Origin: Acidobacteriota bacterium
GTDB lineage: Bacteria > Acidobacteriota > UBA6911 > RPQK01 > JADFOI01
Length of the DNA: 5,160 nucleotides
Assembly: GCA_027295745.1 (NCBI GenBank)
Contig: JAPUKI010000191.1
Coordinates: forward strand, 1 to 5,160
Direction of reading: 5' to 3'
In this document: positions 1 to 4,767 of the stretch, piece by piece
Layout: the number at the start of each line of letters is the position of its first letter
Position numbering within the stretch: position 1 is the first letter of the stretch
The notes under the pieces: generated by a model
The model's database searches: none
Seen by the model: the letters and a program-made list of their open reading frames with translations, nothing else
What the model was told of the DNA's origin: nothing
Program-made: the position numbers and the translations under genes

Positions 1-1
1 G

Positions 2-1102
2 ACATCTTCCCGGCGGCGAGGGAACATAGGAGATCCGAATCCCAATTACCGTTTCACTCTCCCGAAGGCCTTTGAAGGGGGACTCGGTGCGGGCTTCTTT
101 AACAGCGGGGTTGACGAGTTCTATGAAACCAACCGTCTTGCCGTCAAAGAAGTTCTGCGGCAGTTTGATCGCTTCTATCACCAAATTGGCCTGTACCCGG
201 ACCAGATTGGAGTGGCTAGGAGTGCCCAGGAAGTCCGGGCGCTTCGCAGAGAGAACAAAATAGCCGCTGTTCTAGCGATTGAAGGAGCCGTTGCGATTGA
301 GAGTGATCTGGGGGTTCTGCGGATGTTGCACCGGCTAGGCCTGCGTGAGATGAACCTAGTTCACAACCTGGAGAACAACATTGGTGATGTCATGCACTCC
401 AGCCGCAACGGGGGCAAGGGGTACGGGCTGACCGAGTATGGACGGGAGCTGGTGGCGGAGATGAATCGGCTAGGGATTCTCATTGATCTTTCCCACACGG
501 CTGAGCAAACGGTCCTGGATGTGATGGAGGTCAGCACCCAGACGGTGGTGACCACTCACTCCGGCGTTCGAGCCCTGGCGTCTTCACCGACTATACCCAG
601 CTGGAGCGACGAGATGATTCGCAAGCTGGCACAGATGCAGGGAGTCATCTGCGTTCCCTTCTTACCCATGGTCGTCAACCAAGAGTTTCAGGACAAATGG
701 CACCGAGGGCGGTCACGTGGCTCGGGCGTCATGGGACTGGAGCCGCTGGTGTACAGGGGAGATCCCACCAAAATCTACGATTTCATCGCTGAACGAAGAT
801 CCAGTCGTGACTCGGGGCGGGCTGAAATGACGCGCCAGCGTCAAAAGGACATTCCTCCCCTTTCTGACCTCATTGATAGCATCGACTATATCGTGAGGCT
901 GGTGGGAGCTGATTATGTAGGAATCAGCTCAGACTGGGGTGGGTATCCAGTCAATATCAAAGGGATCGAAAACGCCGGTGAATATCAGAATATTGCTCAA
1001 GCACTTTTAAGGCGAGGGTATAGTCGTGAGGATGTCGCTAAAGTCATGGGGGAAAACCTGCTGCGGGTTTTTGATGAGGTGGTCAGCACGGCGAGCCATT
1101 AG
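2..1102 (+). CDS. Peptidase M19 (membrane dipeptidase-like) protein, 5'-partial
   Basis: This frame is open from the window edge and ends at TAG 1100-1102, giving 366 visible residues. By alignment with the downstream paralogue only about 57 N-terminal residues are missing, including the first metal motif and any signal peptide. Visible family features, numbered from base 2, are the bridging Glu in AIEGA (E94), His in NLVHN (H121), the metal-type His in LSH (H165) and THS (H186), and Asp in GISSD (D311). M19 enzymes are binuclear zinc hydrolases that cleave dipeptides, often with D-residues. The substrate here is unknown. The segment after THS reads SGVRALASSPTIPSWSDE and lacks the Arg-Asn that binds the substrate carboxylate in renal dipeptidase, so a different substrate is possible. 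About seven in ten residues match the next gene by eye, so the two arose by tandem duplication. The stop lies inside a 12-base tandem duplication. An internal ATG at 212 is not the start, because homology continues upstream of it. Confidence 0.9.
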   Translation, partial: TSSRRRGNIGDPNPNYRFTLPKAFEGGLGAGFFNSGVDEFYETNRLAVKEVLRQFDRFYHQIGLYPDQIGVARSAQEVRALRRENKIAAVLAIEGAVAIESDLGVLRMLHRLGLREMNLVHNLENNIGDVMHSSRNGGKGYGLTEYGRELVAEMNRLGILIDLSHTAEQTVLDVMEVSTQTVVTTHSGVRALASSPTIPSWSDEMIRKLAQMQGVICVPFLPMVVNQEFQDKWHRGRSRGSGVMGLEPLVYRGDPTKIYDFIAERRSSRDSGRAEMTRQRQKDIPPLSDLIDSIDYIVRLVGADYVGISSDWGGYPVNIKGIENAGEYQNIAQALLRRGYSREDVAKVMGENLLRVFDEVVSTASH

Positions 1103-1113
1103 GCGAGCCATTA
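1090..1113 (+). repeat. Perfect 12-bp tandem duplication across a stop codon
   Basis: The unit GGCGAGCCATTA is present at 1090-1101 and again, without a mismatch, at 1102-1113. The junction of the two units forms the TAG stop (1100-1102) of the upstream M19 gene. With a single unit the same frame would continue through TAC and 12 further sense codons to TGA at 1142-1144, which overlaps the next gene's ATG as ATGA. The duplication is seen directly; that it shortened the gene is inference. Confidence 0.9.
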
Positions 1114-1128
1114 CATTAAGGGAAATTT

Positions 1129-1134
1129 GGGAGG
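1129..1134 (+). promoter_or_regulatory. Ribosome binding site of the second M19 gene
   Basis: GGGAGG lies six bases before the ATG at 1141 and fixes that start. It lies inside the 38-base gap after the upstream stop, in a spacer with no obvious promoter, so the two M19 genes are probably co-transcribed. Confidence 0.75.
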
Positions 1135-1140
1135 TTTCTT

Positions 1141-2400
1141 ATGAAGCGCTTCACGGTTCGGTTGCTCATTGCGGGTGCCCTGTTTGGGGTACTTTCATTT
1201 TCACTTCAGCTCTTTGACCCGCTCCCTTGGACCGGGTTTTTGACCAGCCATGCCCAGGAACGCCAGACCCAAAAGTTCTTTGTCTTTGACGGGCACTCCC
1301 ACCCTACATCGACCGCTTATAGACGTGGGAGCAACATCGGTGATCCGAATTCCAGTCCCCAATTCTCACTCTCCATGGCCCGGCAAGGCGGACTGGGAGC
1401 CAGCTTTTTCAACACTTCCATTGATGAGTTCTATGAAGCCAACCATATTGCCGTCAAAGAACTCTTGAGGCAGTTCGATCACTTCTATCGACAACTTGCT
1501 CTGTACCCGGATCAAGTTGGAGTGGCCACCAGTGGTGATGAGGTCCGGGCACTCCAAAAACAGGGCAAACTGGCGGCCATTCCGGCCATTGAAGGAGCCA
1601 TCGCCATTGAGAGCGACCTGGGAGTTTTGCGTATGATGTATCGGCTGGGCCTGCGCGAGATGAACCTGGTTCACAACCTGGAGAACAATATCGGTGATGT
1701 CCAGTACACCACCAAAAACAACGGTAGGGGCTCGGGGCTGACCGGCTACGGTCGAGAGCTGGTGGCTGAGATGAATCGACTGGGAATCGTCATTGATATG
1801 TCCCACATGGCTGAGCAGACCGCCTGGGATGTAATGAAAGTCAGCACCCAACCGGTGGTGACGACGCACTCCGGGGTTCGAGCCCTGGTGAAAAGACCCG
1901 GGACCTGGAGCGACGAGATGATTCAGGAGTTGGCCCAAAAGGGAGGGGTTATTTGCATCCCATTCTTACTACCCCAGCTGATCAGCCAGGAGTATCACAA
2001 CAAGTGGCACGCGGGACGCCCTCCCCGTGGCTCAGGCCTCATGGGCTGGGAGCCGCTGGTGTACCGAGGAGACCCCACCAAGATCTACGATTTCATTGCC
2101 GAACGAACGGGGGACCCTCAAGCAGGGCAGAGTGAGAGGACCCGCCAGCGCCAACTGGATAGGCCTCCCTTATCGAACCTCATTGATGCGATCGACCATG
2201 TTGTGAGGCTTGTGGGAGCGGACACTGTCGGGATCAGTTCGGACGCGGGTGGTGATCGGGTAAACGTCCAGGGAATTGAAAACGTAGGTGAATATCAAAA
2301 CATTGCACAGGCCCTTCTCAAAAGAGGATACAGTGAAGGGGATGTGGCCAAGATCATGGGAGAAAACCTGCTGCGGATTTTTGATCAGGTGACCCGATAG
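1141..2400 (+). CDS. Exported peptidase M19 (membrane dipeptidase-like) protein
   Basis: This complete 419-residue protein is predicted to be a zinc-dependent peptidase or amidohydrolase-fold enzyme acting outside the cytoplasm. Residues 1-38 form a Sec-type signal: MKR start, hydrophobic stretch about 8-25, and likely cleavage after S-H-A (36-38). M19 landmarks are E151 in AIEGA, H178 in NLVHN, H222 in MSH, H243 in THS and D368 in GISSD, with a typical C-terminal helix ending GENLLRIFDQV. The first metal motif is FDGHSHP (H52, H54), so the usual Asp of H-x-D is His. The Arg of the family's R-N-x-x-D segment after THS is also not at its expected place (RPGTWSDE, 252-259). All other metal-site residues are kept, so it is probably an active enzyme of a divergent subgroup rather than a dead copy. 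The substrate cannot be assigned. A GGGAGG ribosome site supports the ATG at 1141. It is a tandem paralogue of the gene upstream. Confidence 0.92.
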   Translation: MKRFTVRLLIAGALFGVLSFSLQLFDPLPWTGFLTSHAQERQTQKFFVFDGHSHPTSTAYRRGSNIGDPNSSPQFSLSMARQGGLGASFFNTSIDEFYEANHIAVKELLRQFDHFYRQLALYPDQVGVATSGDEVRALQKQGKLAAIPAIEGAIAIESDLGVLRMMYRLGLREMNLVHNLENNIGDVQYTTKNNGRGSGLTGYGRELVAEMNRLGIVIDMSHMAEQTAWDVMKVSTQPVVTTHSGVRALVKRPGTWSDEMIQELAQKGGVICIPFLLPQLISQEYHNKWHAGRPPRGSGLMGWEPLVYRGDPTKIYDFIAERTGDPQAGQSERTRQRQLDRPPLSNLIDAIDHVVRLVGADTVGISSDAGGDRVNVQGIENVGEYQNIAQALLKRGYSEGDVAKIMGENLLRIFDQVTR

Positions 2401-2440
2401 GCGGGGGAGGGGAGATCGACGAAACCCAGCCTCCCTCCGC
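2401..2440 (+). terminator. G/C-rich hairpin directly after the M19 stop; possible terminator
   Basis: GCGGGGGAGG (2401-2410) can pair with CCTCCCTCCGC (2430-2440) as ten base pairs with one bulged T (2436), leaving a 19-base loop. It begins at the base after the stop codon. No T-run follows the right arm, so it is not a classic intrinsic terminator. It could be a Rho-assisted stop or an mRNA-stabilising 3' structure, or it may be chance in a purine-rich/pyrimidine-rich stretch. Confidence 0.3.
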
Positions 2441-2509
2441 GACGACCCTCGCTTCCAAGACCTGCTGCTGCGGATCAACTTGGAGCCTTGGAGTCCGCCT
2501 GTCCCCTAG
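2426..2509 (+). pseudogene. Orphan C-terminal remnant resembling a TPR-type protein
   Basis: In the frame ending at TAG 2507-2509 the translation reads LRDDPRFQDLLLRINLEP (2435-2488), followed by WSPPVP and the stop. A closing motif of the type L-R-x-D-P-R-F-x-x-L-L-R-R-M-x-L is familiar from the extreme C-termini of bacterial tetratricopeptide proteins of the TolB/TPR and serine/threonine-kinase type. Upstream of about 2426 the frame turns into low-complexity Arg/Gly and runs into the end of the M19 gene in another frame, with no start codon. This is most simply the tail of a gene whose body was lost by deletion or rearrangement. The identification rests on recalled family patterns, and a chance match over so short a piece is possible. 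Confidence 0.5.
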
Positions 2510-2604
2510 TCTGATGAACCTGCTGCCCTGACCACCCCACACTGACCACTCGATTCCAAAATTGCCTTCCCCACCTGAATTAAGAAATTCTGCTGAGCAG
2601 ATGA

Positions 2605-2613
2605 TGATATTAT
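2605..2613 (+). promoter_or_regulatory. Possible extended -10 promoter for the lysine-rich small gene
   Basis: TGATATTAT contains an extended -10 TGn followed by TATTAT, five of six matches to TATAAT. No convincing -35 box sits 17 bases upstream, which extended -10 promoters can tolerate. The ATG it would serve is at 2702, giving a leader of roughly 80-90 bases. The surrounding region (2577-2660) is more A/T-rich than the flanking genes. Confidence 0.35.
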
Positions 2614-2701
2614 TTCTCTCGGTGGCAGCAAAAAGAGTCCCCTGCTTGAACAATAAAAAACGCAAGGCTGAACATTCGTTTTCAATCACGGAGGAACAGA
2701 T

Positions 2702-2836
2702 ATGGGCGATAAGGGAAGTAAAGATAAAGGCAAAAAAGAACAGCAGAAAAAGGCTCAGCGTAGTCAAAAGGAAAAACGACGATTGAAAAGAGAAAAGAAG
2801 GAAAACATAAATACGCACCGTTATGCACCGTCATGA
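2702..2836 (+). CDS. Small lysine-rich conserved-type protein (44 aa)
   Basis: This 44-residue protein begins MGDKGSKDKGKKEQQKK. It has 12 Lys and 5 Arg against 6 acidic residues, with an uncharged C-terminal tail ending HRYAPS. It is strongly basic, has no hydrophobic segment or signal peptide, and is probably a flexible or helical charged peptide. Short proteins of this MGDKG/KDKGKK type, rich in K, E and Q, occur as hypothetical proteins in many bacteria; their function is not known to me. The start is well supported: GGAGG at 2690-2694 lies seven bases before the ATG. Nucleic-acid or ribosome binding would fit the charge, but that is only inference. Its last 14 bases overlap the next small ORF in another frame. 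Confidence 0.75.
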   Translation: MGDKGSKDKGKKEQQKKAQRSQKEKRRLKREKKENINTHRYAPS

Positions 2837-2945
2837 GTACGAGTTCTGGCTGAGGAAGTACGACCTCGATGGGTTCACCTTGCCATATGATCCAGTCGCC
2901 GACTTGCAGGCCGAGGGATTCTTTTCGCCAGGGGTCCATGCCTGA
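2823..2945 (+). CDS. Possible small acidic, aromatic-rich protein (40 aa) overlapping the preceding gene
   Basis: ATG at 2823 opens a 40-codon frame ending at TGA 2943-2945. The product begins MHRHEYEFWLRKYDLDGF and ends EGFFSPGVHA, with seven acidic and eight aromatic residues. In the 36 codons after the first four, G/C is roughly 61% at position 1, 36% at position 2 and 75% at position 3, a pattern expected of a real coding frame. No good ribosome site lies at the usual distance, so translation would probably depend on ribosomes finishing the lysine-rich gene. I do not recognise the family. Alternatives are a fragment of a decayed gene, or coding on the opposite strand, where an open frame also exists. 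Confidence 0.45.
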   Translation: MHRHEYEFWLRKYDLDGFTLPYDPVADLQAEGFFSPGVHA

Positions 2946-2967
2946 TTATCGCAGGTGTTGCCGGCGG

Positions 2968-2997
2968 TTGCCTTTAACCTCCTCCCAGCGTAACATT
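2968..2997 (+). repeat. Intergenic element copy A (promoter-like) upstream of the ABM gene
   Basis: This copy reads TTGCCTTTA, then ACCTCCTCCCA, then GCGTAACATT. TTGCCT (2968-2973) and TAACAT (2991-2996) are separated by 17 bases, matching the geometry of a sigma-70 promoter (TTGACA/TATAAT). It lies about 75 bases before the ABM start. Copies B and C precede the next two genes. Conservation of the spacer as well as the hexamers argues for a duplicated module rather than independent promoters. Confidence 0.65.
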
Positions 2998-3021
2998 TGC
3001 ACAGTGCCCACCAGACAACCC

Positions 3022-3057
3022 AGGGGACCAACAGTTATGGTCGGCCACATCATCTAA
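3022..3057 (+). promoter_or_regulatory. Second shared leader block with a six-codon mini-ORF
   Basis: AGGGG (3022-3026) is followed by ATGGTCGGC (3037-3045) and a tail ending CATCT. The block matches one at 4690-4719 ahead of the alpha/beta-hydrolase gene: 9 of 9 in the core and about 15 of 19 over the longer stretch. Read from the ATG it encodes MVGHII and stops at TAA 3055-3057, just before the ABM gene's SD sequence. A translated leader is possible but unproven. Confidence 0.35.
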
Positions 3058-3064
3058 GGGAGGG
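3056..3064 (+). promoter_or_regulatory. Ribosome binding site of the ABM-fold gene
   Basis: AAGGGAGGG ends eight bases before the ATG at 3073 and supports that start. It overlaps the TAA of the preceding six-codon mini-ORF, so ending translation there could deliver ribosomes to this site. Confidence 0.7.
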
Positions 3065-3072
3065 AAGAGATA

Positions 3073-3369
3073 ATGCATATCATCCGTTTGATTTATGTGA
3101 AGGTGGAACCCGATCAATTGTCAGAAGCAGACACGGTCTGGACCGAAAAGTGTGCACCACTGATGATCCAGCAACCAGGCTGTCTATCGGAGCAATTGCT
3201 AAAGTGCCTTGACTCCCCGGGGGAGTATATTTCCTACTCAGAATGGGAGAATCAGGAGAGCATCGACCGATACTTAGCCAGCGAAGACCATCAGGAGATC
3301 AAGAAGCACTCACGTGAGTTAAAAAGAGTCGAAGATCCTGTGGTGAAAAGGTATGAAGTGGTGAGTTAG
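3073..3369 (+). CDS. Antibiotic biosynthesis monooxygenase (ABM) domain protein
   Basis: This 98-residue protein has the size and pattern of a single-domain dimeric alpha/beta-barrel (ABM family, as in small quinol monooxygenases). The first strand is HIIRLIYVKVEP (2-13), followed by a helix (about 15-33), the turn Q-P-G-C (34-37), strands around SEQLLK (39-44) and YISYSEWEN (52-60), then a helix with a D-H pair (72-73) and a final strand VVKRYEVV (90-97). The S-E-W-E-N and S-E-D-H segments are typical of the family. Members range from cofactor-free oxygenases acting on quinols or polyketides to proteins of unknown role, so the reaction cannot be stated. It is cytosolic, with no signal peptide. 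It sits 127 bases after the small acidic ORF and 113 bases before the metalloprotease, with a copy of the repeated element in each gap. Confidence 0.82.
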   Translation: MHIIRLIYVKVEPDQLSEADTVWTEKCAPLMIQQPGCLSEQLLKCLDSPGEYISYSEWENQESIDRYLASEDHQEIKKHSRELKRVEDPVVKRYEVVS

Positions 3370-3438
3370 TTTCGCTTTACGCGGCTGAGATCACAGCTCT
3401 TTCCCGCTCCAGGAGGTCAAGGAAACGCAGCTCTGCCT

Positions 3439-3474
3439 TTCCCATTGCCTTTAACCCCCTCCCGGCATTAGCAT
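3439..3474 (+). repeat. Intergenic element copy B (promoter-like) upstream of the metalloprotease gene
   Basis: Core TTGCCTTTAACC (3445-3456) is followed by CCCTCCC and GGCATTAGCAT. TTCCCATTGCCTTTA (3439-3453) is identical over 15 bases to copy C. TTGCCT and TAGCAT (3469-3474) are 18 bases apart. The right end has diverged more than in copies A and C. It lies so close to the gene (ATG at 3483) that a promoter here would give a nearly leaderless mRNA. Confidence 0.55.
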
Positions 3475-3475
3475 C

Positions 3476-3488
3476 TGAGGTAATGTTG
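3476..3488 (+). promoter_or_regulatory. Ribosome site and ambiguous start of the metalloprotease gene
   Basis: TGAGG (3476-3480) is only two bases from ATG 3483 but five bases from the in-frame TTG at 3486. Normal spacing therefore favours TTG, while codon preference favours ATG. The two choices differ by one residue. No in-frame ATG exists between 3402 and 3483. Confidence 0.4.
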
Positions 3489-4622
3489 GGTAGCAAGGTT
3501 AAGATCTGGAAACAGGATCCCACCGTAGAGCCGATAGGCATTCGGACAGCCTACATCCACACCCCGGTTGAGAACGGTCCCAAGGATGCAGAGATGGAAA
3601 TTAAAGGGATGCCAGTCACACTGCCCAATGCCGACAACGATTTTCTGTTTGATCCCGGAGAAAATCCAAGCGAGTTCGATTCAGTCCACACCTTCACGGT
3701 CGTTCGTCAGGTGCTCACCATGTACCAGCGCGCCCTGAGAAGGAATGAGATTGCTGATGATTTCAATTGGCAGTGGGGAGCGGGGACGCCCATTGGCGTT
3801 TTTCCACGTGCTGGCATGGATGCAAACGCTTTCTACAGCCGGAGTGAAAAGGCCCTCCGGTTTTTCTACTTCCATCCCGGCGACGATGAATCAGTGCCTC
3901 TAGTGTATACCTGTCGTTCCTTTGACATCACCGCACACGAAACCGGTCATGCGATCCTTGATGCTCTAAGGCCGGGCTATTGGACGAGTTGGCACCCACA
4001 GACAGGCGGCCTACATGAATCCTTTGGGGATCTCACAGCCATCTTCACCATGCTGGCTCAACTGGACCAGTGTGAGGCGATCATTGCCGAGTCCAAGGGC
4101 GATCTGCATTCCAAGACGTTCTTTCCTGCCGTTGCCGAGCAGTTCGGTCAAGCCCTGGGGCGCACCATGGGTCTGCGTAATGCGGACAACGACCTGAAAC
4201 TGAGCGACGTTTCAAACGAGGTTCACGAGATCTCACAGGTCTTCACCGGAGCCGTTTACGACATCCTTGCTGATATTTTCGAGGTCTATCAAAAACCCGA
4301 TGAGTATGACCAGGCGGAAACATTGTTCCGGGTGGGAAAACACATGACCGCCCTGGTTGTGCTGGCTCTTTTGCAGGGACCAGAGAGAAATGCAACCTAC
4401 CAGGACATTGCCCAACAGATGATCCAGATCGAACCAGTGGATGAGTGGAAGCAGTTTATCGAGAACCAATTCACCAAACGAGAGGTCTTAGGTGGCCCGG
4501 CAGGCCTTGTCGCTGAAAAGGCACAGAGTCTGGATTGGGACAAGTGCTGCGGAACGCTGAAACACCCGGATCATGTTAAGGACACTGATGCGGCTGTTAA
4601 GAAAGCCTTGAAAAAGAAATAG
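3483..4622 (+). CDS. Thermolysin-like (gluzincin) zinc metalloprotease, apparently cytoplasmic
   Basis: This 379-residue protein carries a gluzincin active site. HETGH (152-156) supplies two zinc His and the catalytic Glu. HESFGD (178-183) supplies the likely third ligand E179 and an Asp four residues on, as in thermolysin's NEAISD. NEVHEIS (245-251) resembles the thermolysin segment with the catalytic His, here H248. The H156-E179 gap is 23 residues against 20 in thermolysin. Unlike secreted M4 enzymes it has no signal peptide and no room for the usual long propeptide, because the N-terminal ~70 residues go straight into the domain. It therefore probably acts inside the cell or leaves by an unrecognised route. 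The C-terminus is lysine-rich (VKKALKKK) and has a Cys pair (355-356). The substrate is unknown. It is likely transcribed separately, since a promoter-like element lies immediately upstream. Confidence 0.83.
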   Translation: MLGSKVKIWKQDPTVEPIGIRTAYIHTPVENGPKDAEMEIKGMPVTLPNADNDFLFDPGENPSEFDSVHTFTVVRQVLTMYQRALRRNEIADDFNWQWGAGTPIGVFPRAGMDANAFYSRSEKALRFFYFHPGDDESVPLVYTCRSFDITAHETGHAILDALRPGYWTSWHPQTGGLHESFGDLTAIFTMLAQLDQCEAIIAESKGDLHSKTFFPAVAEQFGQALGRTMGLRNADNDLKLSDVSNEVHEISQVFTGAVYDILADIFEVYQKPDEYDQAETLFRVGKHMTALVVLALLQGPERNATYQDIAQQMIQIEPVDEWKQFIENQFTKREVLGGPAGLVAEKAQSLDWDKCCGTLKHPDHVKDTDAAVKKALKKK

Positions 4623-4633
4623 CTGGTCCATCC

Positions 4634-4669
4634 TTCCCATTGCCTTTACCTCCCTCCGCGCGTAACATT
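4634..4669 (+). repeat. Intergenic element copy C (promoter-like) upstream of the alpha/beta-hydrolase gene
   Basis: TTCCCATTGCCTTTA (4634-4648) matches copy B. The right half, GCGTAACATT (4660-4669), matches copy A exactly. TTGCCT (4640-4645) and TAACAT (4663-4668) are separated by 17 bases as in copy A. The hydrolase ATG is about 100 bases downstream, leaving room for a regulated leader. Confidence 0.65.
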
Positions 4670-4689
4670 GACCGCAACTGCATTGCGTG

Positions 4690-4719
4690 AGGGGGAATTC
4701 ATGGTCGGCACGACCATCT
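4690..4719 (+). promoter_or_regulatory. Leader block shared with the ABM gene, containing a 7-bp inverted repeat
   Basis: AGGGGG (4690-4695) lies five bases before ATGGTCGGC (4701-4709), the same arrangement seen at 3022-3045. Here ATGGTCG and CGACCAT form a perfect seven-base inverted repeat around GCA (4701-4717), which could be an operator half-site pair or a small hairpin. The frame from this ATG starts MVGTTI and runs past the hydrolase start to 4904 in another frame. Confidence 0.4.
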
Positions 4720-4752
4720 CGCACTATGATCGCCAAAGAACAATCGCAATCT

Positions 4753-4761
4753 TAAGGAGGT
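4753..4761 (+). promoter_or_regulatory. Near-ideal ribosome binding site of the alpha/beta-hydrolase gene
   Basis: TAAGGAGGT is a full-length complement to the usual 16S rRNA 3' end. Its GGAGG is seven bases before ATG 4768. It is the strongest ribosome site in the window and fixes the start. Confidence 0.85.
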
Positions 4762-4767
4762 ATTACC

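Noticed and set aside
1366..1938. 190-codon open frame on the minus strand inside the second M19 gene
   Set aside because: It lies opposite a gene with clear family motifs and has no recognisable domain or ribosome site; a shadow of codon bias.
2365..2476. CCTGCTGCGGAT found both at the M19 3' end and again near 2465
   Set aside because: Both encode Leu-Leu-Arg-Ile in C-terminal helices in different contexts; a codon-use coincidence is simpler than a duplication.
2562..2590. Possible fourth copy of the intergenic element (TTGCCTTCCCCACCTGAATT)
   Set aside because: Only TTGCCT and general C-richness match; the right half and the TAACAT box are missing.
2354..2818. 154-codon minus-strand open frame across the non-coding stretch
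   Set aside because: Its phenylalanine- and leucine-rich N-terminus is simply the antisense of the lysine-rich gene, and its C-terminal half is the antisense of the TPR-like remnant and the M19 end.
2682..2939. 85-codon minus-strand frame opposite the acidic small ORF
   Set aside because: The first 40 residues look passable, but the rest is antisense to lysine codons. Position-specific G/C slightly favours the + strand, though this is not decisive.
3384..3397. Near-palindrome GCTGAGATCACAGC after the ABM gene
   Set aside because: Fourteen bases with a central mismatch are expected by chance at this length; no T-run for a terminator and no second copy.
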